Positions 43,327 through 51,721 of a DNA stretch of 64,000 nt are shown one piece after another. The stretch is taken from assembly GCA_038214135.1 (NCBI GenBank), contig JBBQSD010000016.1:3301-67300 (forward strand), read 5' to 3'. The first letter of the stretch is position 1, and the number at the start of each line of letters is the position of its first letter. Position numbers and translations under genes: made by a program. Below the pieces are notes generated by a model. The model worked only from the letters and a program-made list of their open reading frames with translations. It was not told the DNA's origin and did no database searches. This DNA is from JANLSE01 sp038214135 (GTDB taxonomy: Bacteria > Chloroflexota > Chloroflexia > Chloroflexales > Roseiflexaceae).

Positions 43327-44478
43327 ATGAACTTCGATCTCACCCCAGAACAGCAGCTCACCCGTGATGCCGTTCGTGATTTCGCCAACCGCGAGATCGC
43401 CCCCAAAGCCCGTCATGTCGATGAAACAGGCGAGTTTCCGCTCGAAACCTTTCACAAGATGGGCGCATTGGGCCTGATGGGCCTGCCCTTTCCAGAGGAG
43501 TATGGCGGAGCTGCCGCCGATAGTGTCAGCACTGCTATTGCAATCGAGGAAGTTGCGCGGGCATGTGGCTCAACTGCACTCGCCTATGCGGCGCATATTG
43601 GGCTTGGCTCGGCACCAATTGCGCTGTTCGGCAGCCATGCCCAGAAGGAGCGCTTCCTACGCCCTGCTGCGGAGGGCAAAACCATTGCTGCATTCGCCCT
43701 GACCGAACCCCATGCTGGATCGGATGCTGGTGCAACCCGCACAACGGCCCGGCTTGCTGGCGATCAATGGGTGATCAATGGTGCGAAGATGTGGATCACC
43801 AATGCGCCTGTTGCTGGGCACCTGATCGTTACTGCTGTCACCAACCCCGATGAAAAGCATGCAATCAGCGCTCTGATCGTTCCTGGCGGCAGCGCTGGCC
43901 TCAGCTTTGGCAAACACGAACCAAAGATGGGGTTGCGTGGTTCGCTCAGCACTGCCGTGATGTTCGATGATGTGCGGATACCGCATGATCATCTGCTTGG
44001 CACACGTGGCCGCGGCTTCATTCAATTCCTCAAAGTACTCGATGGTGGCCGGATCGGCATTGCGGCAATGGCGATTGGGCTTGCCCAGGCCGCCTTCGAT
44101 GTTGCCAGCACCTATGCCAAGGAGCGCAGCGCCTTTGGCAAGCCAATTGGTGCCTATGAATCGATCTCGAATATGATCGCCGATATGGCACTTGGCCTGC
44201 ATGCCGCCCGGCTTATGCTCTATCAGGCAGCCTGGTTGCGCGATGCCAATCGGCCCTATAGCCGTGAAGCGGCAATGGCCAAACTGTATGCCTCCGAAGT
44301 TGGTGAACGAATCTGCCGCGATGCCATTCAGGTGCTTGGCGGCTATGGGTACAGCCAGGAATTTCCGCTCGAACGGATCTACCGCGACCAGCGCCTGCTC
44401 ACGATTGGCGAGGGTACATCCGAGATTTTGCGAGTTGTGATCGGTCGGCACATCCTTGGCGATTTCGTGGGCAAATAA
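43327..44478 (+). CDS. acyl-CoA dehydrogenase
   Basis: The 383-aa FAD enzyme oxidises an acyl-CoA to the 2-enoyl-CoA. It has AFALTEPHAGSDAGATRTTA (signature 1), WVINGAKMWITNAPVAG, and QVLGGYGYSQEFPLERIYRDQRLLTIGEGTSEILR (signature 2 with the catalytic Glu region). Chain-length preference is not decidable, but it resembles the short/branched-chain group. AAAGGAG precedes the ATG. No electron-transfer flavoprotein or other beta-oxidation gene is adjacent. Confidence 0.95.
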   Translation: MNFDLTPEQQLTRDAVRDFANREIAPKARHVDETGEFPLETFHKMGALGLMGLPFPEEYGGAAADSVSTAIAIEEVARACGSTALAYAAHIGLGSAPIALFGSHAQKERFLRPAAEGKTIAAFALTEPHAGSDAGATRTTARLAGDQWVINGAKMWITNAPVAGHLIVTAVTNPDEKHAISALIVPGGSAGLSFGKHEPKMGLRGSLSTAVMFDDVRIPHDHLLGTRGRGFIQFLKVLDGGRIGIAAMAIGLAQAAFDVASTYAKERSAFGKPIGAYESISNMIADMALGLHAARLMLYQAAWLRDANRPYSREAAMAKLYASEVGERICRDAIQVLGGYGYSQEFPLERIYRDQRLLTIGEGTSEILRVVIGRHILGDFVGK

Positions 44479-44614
44479 TTAGTACCTACGATTGACTATC
44501 GTTTACGATTGTTCATCGTTGGATAACGAATCTGCAAGCGAGAATGGCGCAGATTGTCAGCGGTTGTGCGGAAGGAAGGCATAGACTACTCGTTATGGTA
44601 GCGTAAAGCACGCA

Positions 44615-46489
44615 ATGAGTGGGGCTATGAACCAAACCAAACAACCGCCGCTCGCAGGACGGCCGCGACGCCGTAGCTGGCTCGACATTCTGCTTCTTCA
44701 GCCATTGAGTACCAGTCCTCAGGTCGCACTCGTGCTCACCCGCCGAGGCCGCGTCTTCAGTATCATTCCCGCCGGAAGTACACGCGTCATTTCGGATTAT
44801 TTCGATTGGCCGTGTGAGATTATCGAAGTCGATGCACGCGAGCGGCAACTTGCGCTTCATCTGCCGCTTGAGTCGCGCGATAGCGGGCGCTGTTTCCAGG
44901 CATCGATTCAGATTGTCTATTCCGTTGTGCGGCCCGAACGGGTGGCGCTCGAAATCGATGATGCACTTGGCGAACTAGAACGAACAATTACCGCAGCAGC
45001 TCAGATTACAGCTCGCTCATTGACGATCGATCACCCTGCTACCCTGAAAGAGTCCATTCTCGAACTACTGCAACGCGGTGGTTCATTGGCGATCCGCATT
45101 GCATCCCTGGGCTTGGCATTACGTCGAGCCGATATCACGGTTGATATTGGCGCTGCTGATCGCGAGTTTGCAGAACGGCTCTACGAACTGCAACGCGAGC
45201 GATCGTTTGCGTGCCGAATTCTGGCAGAAAGCCTCGATCCACGGATCAGCTTTGAGGTTCAGGTTGCTAGCTCGTATCGCTACCGATCACGGGTCATGCT
45301 CAATAGCGGCGTGGATGATGCAGAATTCACGATCCGCGAGATCGTTGCGAAATCCATGCGCAGGGTTAGTATTGAATATGCGCCACACGAATATCGGGAG
45401 GCAGCCCATGCAATGACGGAAGCACTGCGCAGCAACCCGATCCTAAATGCCGAGCTTGCTGCTGCTGAACTTGAACTCATACGGCCGGTTGTGGATATTC
45501 ATCCAGCCCGCCCGATGCTTACAGCAGTAATGCAAGCACGCCTCCTGCCTACACCAGCCTATGCCGATGATGATCCATTTGAGCGGATGTTGCCAACAAT
45601 CACAACAGCCACAACTGCCCCACAACTGCCAATCATCACACCACCACCTGCTATTGCCGCTGCACCCACGCCAATACACGCTGTTACTTCAGATGAGTTC
45701 ATGCGCACAGCCCCAACAGCCAGCGTAAACCATGAGCCTACCCAGGATCTATGGAACGATGACGAAAGCGATTCGCGCCAACCGGATGTTGCCCAACTCG
45801 AACAACCTGCTCAACCCGTGATCAACCAACTCGATGAAACCGATACAAGCGGATGGCGTGTCGATACACAGCTCTTTGGATCTGCGCCAACAACACAACC
45901 AGAACCACTGCTTCCGAGCTGGTTACAGGGATGGAGTGCCGTTCAGCGTGAGTTCGCTCATGATGACGTAGAAGAAATGGCAGAAGAAGGAATGGCAGAG
46001 GAAGCACCAGAAGAAATGCCAGAAGAGCAAGCGGATTGGTTCGAGGAAGAAACGATTGCGTCGAATCAGGCCATCCCGAATATGCAACCAATTGCACCAG
46101 TAGAGGCTCCATCGGCAGCATTCGTAGCAAGTGTTCCAGCACCAGCAGCGCCTATTCTTTCATCGGCGGCGCAGGATATTGCGGCGCAGATCTCACGCTG
46201 GCTGCACCTGCTCCGTTCGGATGGGGACGAGGAATTCGAGCGGCTGGCGCTTGTCATTATGGAACAACCTGATCGATTGCCTGCTGTGCTCAATGGGCTT
46301 ATTCGCGATCCGGCAATCCTGCGTGGCGCGAACAACCCCCCCTACCAGCGTTGCCTGGCCGATGAACTATCGAATTATATTCAACTACCAAGCCCGCCGG
46401 CATGGTTAGCGGAAGCACCAACCGAGATGAGCGATATATCGAGCCATACCGATCAACAAACCCTCCCCGAATGGCTACGAGTCCGATAG
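44615..46489 (+). CDS. SPFH/Band 7-like protein with acidic C-terminal half
   Basis: The 624-aa protein has an N-terminal part of about residues 25-260 (VALVLTRRGRVFSIIPAGSTRVIS, YSVVRPERVALEIDDALGELERTITAAAQITARSLT) with the pattern of an SPFH/prohibitin-like domain. A low-complexity Pro/Ala/Glu region follows (about 320-500) with a run of EEMAEEGMAEEAPEEMPEEQ. A folded tail of about 100 residues ends the protein. No membrane helix is obvious. The function is unknown. A small membrane protein follows 21 nt later, so the two are likely co-transcribed. An internal ATG at 44627 is an alternative start. Confidence 0.7.
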   Translation: MSGAMNQTKQPPLAGRPRRRSWLDILLLQPLSTSPQVALVLTRRGRVFSIIPAGSTRVISDYFDWPCEIIEVDARERQLALHLPLESRDSGRCFQASIQIVYSVVRPERVALEIDDALGELERTITAAAQITARSLTIDHPATLKESILELLQRGGSLAIRIASLGLALRRADITVDIGAADREFAERLYELQRERSFACRILAESLDPRISFEVQVASSYRYRSRVMLNSGVDDAEFTIREIVAKSMRRVSIEYAPHEYREAAHAMTEALRSNPILNAELAAAELELIRPVVDIHPARPMLTAVMQARLLPTPAYADDDPFERMLPTITTATTAPQLPIITPPPAIAAAPTPIHAVTSDEFMRTAPTASVNHEPTQDLWNDDESDSRQPDVAQLEQPAQPVINQLDETDTSGWRVDTQLFGSAPTTQPEPLLPSWLQGWSAVQREFAHDDVEEMAEEGMAEEAPEEMPEEQADWFEEETIASNQAIPNMQPIAPVEAPSAAFVASVPAPAAPILSSAAQDIAAQISRWLHLLRSDGDEEFERLALVIMEQPDRLPAVLNGLIRDPAILRGANNPPYQRCLADELSNYIQLPSPPAWLAEAPTEMSDISSHTDQQTLPEWLRVR

Positions 46490-46510
46490 GATGATGGGAG
46501 AATAATTCTG

Positions 46511-46870
46511 ATGGAGCTTCTGACAACACTTCTGGCAATTCTGGATGAACCATCGACCACACCGCTGTCGATTCTTTTCATCATTGTCATTCTCGAAACA
46601 GAACGTAATTGGGTGCGCGCCCGGCGGCGGCGTGGGTTTCGCTATAGCCCACTCTCGCATATGTTCGATGCGCTGATTGTGTTGCTAGGGTTGATAGCGA
46701 CTGCGGCGATTGTGCGTGGCGCCCTCGCCGCAACCATGATCTCATTCATGGCGATTCTGGCACCATTCGCATGGGCAATTGGCCTCGTCCTCATCCTTGC
46801 AATTGGGATCTCTCTCATCCGCCGATTTGGCCCCACGCCCGAACAATCATCGACGACGAACAACGGGTAG
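46511..46870 (+). CDS. small membrane protein
   Basis: The 119-aa protein has three predicted membrane helices (LSILFIIVILETE, FDALIVLLGLIATAAIVRGALAATMI, FAWAIGLVLILAIGISLI) and a basic loop RNWVRARRRRGFR after the first. No family was recognised. GGGAGAA lies upstream. It probably shares a transcript with the preceding SPFH-like gene. Confidence 0.75.
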   Translation: MELLTTLLAILDEPSTTPLSILFIIVILETERNWVRARRRRGFRYSPLSHMFDALIVLLGLIATAAIVRGALAATMISFMAILAPFAWAIGLVLILAIGISLIRRFGPTPEQSSTTNNG

Positions 46871-46903
46871 GGGTACATTGCGATGCCCCGGATACAATGA
46901 CTG

Positions 46904-47031
46904 TACGGGCGGTTCGTGAACCGCCCGTATTGCCCCATGATGGGCGGTTCGCGAACCGCCCGTATTGCCCTGATGGGCGGTTCGCGAACCGCCCGTATTG
47001 CCCCATGATGGGCGGTTCGCGAACCGCCCCT
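46904..47031. repeat. four-copy array of a 20-bp palindrome
   Basis: Four copies of GGGCGGTTCGCGAACCGCCC (the first with one change) occur with 33-37 bp period. The spacers are CGTATTGCCC(CAT)GAT-like and nearly identical to each other, so it is not a CRISPR array. The same palindrome occurs twice at 43217-43289. Confidence 0.9.
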
Positions 47032-47131
47032 ACTACCATCCATTACCACCCCAAACCCTCGCCCTTCGACGATGGCATGGTATACTCTCATAAATGATTC
47101 TATTTGCCATGGGAGAATTACCAGCCATACC

Positions 47132-48115
47132 ATGCCAGAAAACCCCTTTACAGAACGTGGGCGCATCACCAATTCAGAACGATTTATTGGCCGTTGGGGT
47201 GAATTATCGCTGCTCTTCGACCGAATCGAATCCCGAAGGCCGGTTCTGATCCATGGTGTGGCCGGAATCGGTAAATCATCGTTGATCACCCATGTTGTGC
47301 AATCGGCTGCCCTGAATCTCGAACGCCCCGATCTGCGGGCATTCTATCTTGATCTGCGCGGAGCAACCGGAACAGCGCAGATCTATAACACATTGATCAA
47401 TGCACTTGGCCAGCGTGGCGATACAAATGCAGCATTTGAGGTTGCCCTGGCAACCTTCGATCGACCAGTGCTAATCTGCCTCGATCATGCCCATACAATC
47501 CTCAAAACCGATTGGGGCGATGGGCTACTGGAAGCACTGGCGCGGATGGTGCGTAGCGGTGCGATCATGCTGGTTGTCGCATTAACCGGTGATCCACCAC
47601 TGTTGAGCGAGCGCTTCGCCATGATCGGATTGGGGGCATTCGCACCAACCGAAGTTCGGCTGCTCACAGAAACCTACCTAGAAGAGACGGATGTCACCTT
47701 TACACCACGCGAGCTCGATCAACTAGCAACCCTCAGTGCTGGGCATCCGGCCTATCTGCAACGCGCCGCCTTTCATCTCTTTCGGGCAAAACTAGATCCA
47801 CAGGTGCATTGGCGCAGCGAATACCTGGCCGAGGCCCATGATCAACCAATTCCTGGTGCGCCATTACCACCAGCTGTATTCACAGGCAATGATGATGGCA
47901 ATGGGTTTCGCGCACAGTACGATAGCGCTGATGGAGAAATCATCCGATCCGGGCCGCCGCTCCTGGCAGTGCCAGAACCACCAGCCATATTGCTCTATCT
48001 ACTACCGATCTGTGTAGGCATCCTAATTGCGATTGCGGGGTTTCCAATCATTGGGGTGCTATTTGCTCTATTGGTGACAGGAGTACTCTGGTTCCGCAAT
48101 CGTACGCTACGCTGA
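47132..48115 (+). CDS. membrane-anchored P-loop ATPase (AAA/STAND-like)
   Basis: The 327-aa protein has an N-terminal FIGRWGELSLLFDRI box, Walker A GVAGIGKSSL (about residues 41-50), Walker B-like RPVLICLDHAHTI, a sensor-like stretch MLVVALTGDPPLL, and a LATLSAGHPAYLQRAAFHLF segment typical of winged-helix-containing STAND/ORC-type ATPases. Two C-terminal membrane helices (LLYLLPICVGILIAIAGF, IIGVLFALLVTGVLWF) anchor it. The start at 47132 has a distant GGGAGAA. An extended -10 TGGTATACT lies near 47079-47087. It may act with the Ser/Thr kinase encoded next. Confidence 0.78.
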   Translation: MPENPFTERGRITNSERFIGRWGELSLLFDRIESRRPVLIHGVAGIGKSSLITHVVQSAALNLERPDLRAFYLDLRGATGTAQIYNTLINALGQRGDTNAAFEVALATFDRPVLICLDHAHTILKTDWGDGLLEALARMVRSGAIMLVVALTGDPPLLSERFAMIGLGAFAPTEVRLLTETYLEETDVTFTPRELDQLATLSAGHPAYLQRAAFHLFRAKLDPQVHWRSEYLAEAHDQPIPGAPLPPAVFTGNDDGNGFRAQYDSADGEIIRSGPPLLAVPEPPAILLYLLPICVGILIAIAGFPIIGVLFALLVTGVLWFRNRTLR

Positions 48116-48142
48116 CTGCAAATAGTGGCACTAACTCCGTTA

Positions 48143-48151
48143 TGCTATACT
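48143..48151 (+). promoter_or_regulatory. extended -10 element before the Ser/Thr kinase
   Basis: TGCTATACT is a good extended -10; no clear -35 is seen 16-18 nt upstream. It lies about 70 nt before the start codon. Confidence 0.4.
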
Positions 48152-48221
48152 ACAGATCCAGAAAAACATATAGCGATACGCCAGCATTATACCTGCCGAA
48201 GAGCTACATGGAGGGGCACAC

Positions 48222-50507
48222 ATGCTCCCATTAAATACAACGCTTCAAGGGCGCTATCAGATCGTTGCCCAGATTGGCCGCGGTGGTATGGGTGCGGTCT
48301 ATAAAGCGATCGATACCCGCCTGCGCAACACAGTCGCACTCAAGCAGACACTGATCGAGGGTGAGATTGCCAGGCGTGCGTTCGAGCGCGAGGCTCAATT
48401 GCTGGCAGGTATGCGCCACCCTGCCCTGCCCAAGGTCAGTGATCATTTCACCGATGAACTTGGCCAGTTTCTGGTGATGGAGTTTATCAGTGGCGAGGAT
48501 CTTGGCACAATGTTGCTCCAGCGTGGCGAGCCATTCGCCGTTGCGGAAGTTCTGAGCTGGGGTGATCGGCTGCTTGACGCACTCGAATATCTGCACACCC
48601 ACAACCCACCAATCGTACATCGCGATATTAAACCACAGAATATGAAGCTGACAGATCGCGGCGAGATTATTCTGCTCGATTTTGGCCTGGCAAAGGGCGC
48701 GAGTTCAGCACAATCCACTCGTTCAGCATCAACTGGTAGTATTTTTGGCTACACGCCGCATTATGCGCCACTTGAACAGATCCAAGGAACAGGCACCGGC
48801 CCGCGCAGCGATCTGTATGCACTTTCTGCCACGCTGTACAATCTGCTGACTGGCTCCCCGCCACCTGATGCGCTCACCCGTGCAGCAGCGCGGATTAACG
48901 ATGAACCAGATCCGCTGCAGATGGCCAACCAACTCAACCCGGAAGTGCCACCAGCGGTTGCAACGGTTCTGTACCAGGCCATGGCCCAGAAGCCGGATCA
49001 ACGGCCCGAGAGCGCAACTGCCATGCGGCGGATGCTGCGCGATGCAGCCAGTGGCACGATGCCGGTCACAATCCGCTTCCCAGAGCCAGCAACGAGCGAG
49101 ACGATCAGTGCGCGGCCAAGTACGGCTGGGCTGCCAACAATCGGTGGCCAGATTTCAAGCGGAACAACACTCAACAAGCCGCCAGAACCGCTCACAACCA
49201 AACAACTGCCGGCTGCATCACGCCCTGGCTGGATGTTGCCTGCCATTGGTGGTGGGGTGCTGGCGATTATTCTGGCAGCGCTGTTTGCAACAGGCATATT
49301 GGGCGGTGGTGGGTCGGCAGTAGTGCCAACCGCTACCAGGGAAGTATCAACACCTGCTGTCGTTGCAGCAGCGGTTCCACCAACAGCAGATTTTGAATCA
49401 GCCGTTCAGCAGACAGTTATTGCCGTACAGACAGCAACTGTCGCTGGTGCCCAAACGCAGACAGCGGTTATTCAGGCATATATCGATAGCGCAAACGGAA
49501 CGCAAACGGCTGTCGCCCAGGCGACGATCGATTCATCCAATAATGTTGAGAAGACGGCACTGGCCCAGACGGCAGCGGTGATTGCTCTCACGCCAACCAG
49601 CACCATTGAGCCGCCAACCAATACATCTGCGCCGGTTAATACACCTGCACCAACCAACACGCCACGCCCAACGGCAACCCGCGATCCAAATGCGCCAACA
49701 GCAACGATTCGGCCAACGGCAACACCCAAACCAACCGATGTTCCAGCTCCGCCACCAGGCGGCAAGGCAGCCATCCTCGCACAGGGCGGCGGGAATGAAT
49801 TTCGTGGCAGTGCCAGCGTTGGCACAATTGATCCAGCCAATGGCGATGGTGGATCGTGTATCCAGGGCAGCGTGACCACAAAGGATGGTGGCTTCTTCAA
49901 TACCTTCCTAGTCGGTATTGACCAGGGTGGTCGCCTGACCAAAGTCAATTATAACTATGGCAGCGGTTTTTTTGGCGCGTGTGGCCTGAGTGCCGGAGAT
50001 TGGGGGATCGTTGTCTATAAAGCGGGCGACAAGGACACCAACCCTGGCGATCAGGGCGCGCATCAGGTTCGTGTGCGCCTGAGTGGCACCCCCGGCGAAG
50101 TCGTGTATGTCAAATTTCGTGCCATTGACTTTGATGTTCCACCTCCACCGCCAACCCCATTACCAAGCCCATACGATGGCCAGTGGTCTGGCACAATCTC
50201 CGGCAAAACAGCTGGCGACCAGGATTTCAATGGGCGCTTCCGCATGGAGGTTCGGGCAAATGCAATCTACCGTATTTCTATCGATGGCCCTTCCTGCCTG
50301 TTTGAAACCTACCCAAATGCCAGGATTAACGACAATAATGCATTCGCGACAGCTGGCTCACCAACCAACCCGGCAGCAGGCACCGATAATAGCATTCAGT
50401 ACACCATTACTGGTACGTTCTCGTCTTCTAGCAAAGCTGGCGGTCAAGTCAATGCCAACCAGAATGGCGGATCGTGCATTATTGCCAACTGGAACGCAAC
50501 GAAATAG
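48222..50507 (+). CDS. transmembrane serine/threonine protein kinase
   Basis: The 761-aa protein has a Hanks-type kinase domain (residues about 11-275) with GRGGMGAVY, ATP-Lys41 (VALK), catalytic HRDIKPQN (Asp135) and DFG at 153-155. A juxtamembrane linker and one membrane helix (MLPAIGGGVLAIILAALFATGIL, about 330-352) follow. Outside the cell there is a QTAVAQATIDSSN-type repetitive region and a Thr/Pro-rich stalk (about 390-515), then a C-terminal beta-rich part (520-761) with two similar G-S-C-I segments. No PASTA repeats are present. A GGAGGGG ribosome-binding site precedes the ATG. The ligand is unknown. Confidence 0.93.
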   Translation: MLPLNTTLQGRYQIVAQIGRGGMGAVYKAIDTRLRNTVALKQTLIEGEIARRAFEREAQLLAGMRHPALPKVSDHFTDELGQFLVMEFISGEDLGTMLLQRGEPFAVAEVLSWGDRLLDALEYLHTHNPPIVHRDIKPQNMKLTDRGEIILLDFGLAKGASSAQSTRSASTGSIFGYTPHYAPLEQIQGTGTGPRSDLYALSATLYNLLTGSPPPDALTRAAARINDEPDPLQMANQLNPEVPPAVATVLYQAMAQKPDQRPESATAMRRMLRDAASGTMPVTIRFPEPATSETISARPSTAGLPTIGGQISSGTTLNKPPEPLTTKQLPAASRPGWMLPAIGGGVLAIILAALFATGILGGGGSAVVPTATREVSTPAVVAAAVPPTADFESAVQQTVIAVQTATVAGAQTQTAVIQAYIDSANGTQTAVAQATIDSSNNVEKTALAQTAAVIALTPTSTIEPPTNTSAPVNTPAPTNTPRPTATRDPNAPTATIRPTATPKPTDVPAPPPGGKAAILAQGGGNEFRGSASVGTIDPANGDGGSCIQGSVTTKDGGFFNTFLVGIDQGGRLTKVNYNYGSGFFGACGLSAGDWGIVVYKAGDKDTNPGDQGAHQVRVRLSGTPGEVVYVKFRAIDFDVPPPPPTPLPSPYDGQWSGTISGKTAGDQDFNGRFRMEVRANAIYRISIDGPSCLFETYPNARINDNNAFATAGSPTNPAAGTDNSIQYTITGTFSSSSKAGGQVNANQNGGSCIIANWNATK

Positions 50508-50520
50508 GTGATAGGTCTGC

Positions 50521-51642
50521 ATGCATATCGTCTGGCTGGATGCATTCCATGGCGGTTCACACGCCGCGGTGGCCCAAGGGTTCGCCAAGCATAGCCACCA
50601 TCGTGTAAGTATTGTTGCGCTGCCAATCGATGGTGGCTGGCGCTGGCGCATGCGTGGTGCTGCAATCACATTCGCACGAATGCTGCGCGAGCACCCAGAA
50701 TTATGTACTGCTGATCTGATCGTCGCCACCGACATGCTCGACCTTGCGACGTTCCTGGGGCTGATGCGCGATCTGCTCGCTCACACGCCAGTGGCTGTGT
50801 ATATGCACGAAAACCAGTTGACCTACCCGCTGCCGCCTGGCCGCAAGCTCGATCTGACCTTCCCCTGGATCAACTATACATCTGCGCTTGCCGCCGATGC
50901 AATCTTCTTTAATTCTGAATTTCATCGCGGTGCCTTTTTGCAGGCCCTACCAGGCTTACCAGGCCGATTTCACGATTACCGTGAACACGCGGAGTTGGCG
51001 ACGATCACGCACAAAACAGAAGTCCTGTACCCTGGATTGGAACTAGGCCCATTTGATCTCGAAAGCGACGCGCCAGTACGCCAATCTACTGGTATTCCGA
51101 CGATTCTATGGAACAGCCGTTGGGAGTATGATAAAGCGCCAGAGGCGTTTTTCGCGGCATTGCAGCAGTTGGAGCAACGCCAGATCGAGTTTCGGGTGAT
51201 TGTGGCGGGCGAACATATTGATCCACAGGAGCCGCATTTTGTGGCAGCCCGCGAATGGCTCGCGCCACGCTGCCTGTGGTGGGGCTATGCACCCGATGCA
51301 GCGGCCTATCGGGCATTGCTGCAGCAGGCCGATATTGTTATCAGCACTGCGGTACAGGAATTTTTCGGAATTGCCATTCTCGAAGCCATGGCCGCTGGTT
51401 GTGTTCCGGTTCTGCCGCGCCGCCTGAGCTACCCTGAGATTATTCCCACCGAACTGCATGCGCTATGCCTGTATGATGATCAGGCCAGCCTGGTTGAGCG
51501 CTTGATTGCGACCATCCACGATCTGGATCGTATCCGCCAGCACGATATACCTGCCATCGCATCCCGTTTTCGTTGGGAACAACAGGCTGCTCGCTATGAT
51601 GCTGCCTTCGAGCGCGTTATTGGCAACTACCGGCATGATTGA
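50521..51642 (+). CDS. tRNA-queuosine alpha-mannosyltransferase-like glycosyltransferase (DUF3524)
   Basis: The 373-aa GT-B protein has the DUF3524 N-terminal signature: MHIVWLDAFHGGSHAAVAQGFAKHSHH, LIVATDMLDLATFLGLMRD, and MHENQLTYP. The C-terminal GT4-like domain includes ILWNSRWEYDKAPEAFFAALQQL and VSTAVQEFFGIAILEAMAAGCVPVLP. Homologues in eukaryotes (GTDC1/QTMAN) mannosylate queuosine in tRNA-Asp; bacterial members are annotated by similarity only, so the exact acceptor is inferred. It starts 13 nt after the kinase gene. Its stop codon overlaps the next gene's -35. Confidence 0.85.
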   Translation: MHIVWLDAFHGGSHAAVAQGFAKHSHHRVSIVALPIDGGWRWRMRGAAITFARMLREHPELCTADLIVATDMLDLATFLGLMRDLLAHTPVAVYMHENQLTYPLPPGRKLDLTFPWINYTSALAADAIFFNSEFHRGAFLQALPGLPGRFHDYREHAELATITHKTEVLYPGLELGPFDLESDAPVRQSTGIPTILWNSRWEYDKAPEAFFAALQQLEQRQIEFRVIVAGEHIDPQEPHFVAAREWLAPRCLWWGYAPDAAAYRALLQQADIVISTAVQEFFGIAILEAMAAGCVPVLPRRLSYPEIIPTELHALCLYDDQASLVERLIATIHDLDRIRQHDIPAIASRFRWEQQAARYDAAFERVIGNYRHD

Positions 51643-51667
51643 CGCACCAACAGGACCTCGGTATAAT
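51639..51667 (+). promoter_or_regulatory. promoter of the secreted glycosidase gene
   Basis: TTGACG (51639-51644), a 17-nt spacer and TATAAT (51662-51667). The -35 overlaps the stop codon of the glycosyltransferase gene. The implied transcription start (about 51674) rules out earlier in-frame starts of the downstream gene. Confidence 0.75.
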
Positions 51668-51721
51668 GCCCGACACTCGATTATCGGGGTTGTAGTGGGA
51701 GTTGGGAATGGTCAAATACGC

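Noticed and set aside
46904..47031. Possible CRISPR array
   Set aside because: The repeats are perfect palindromes and the linkers are almost identical and short. No cas genes are present.
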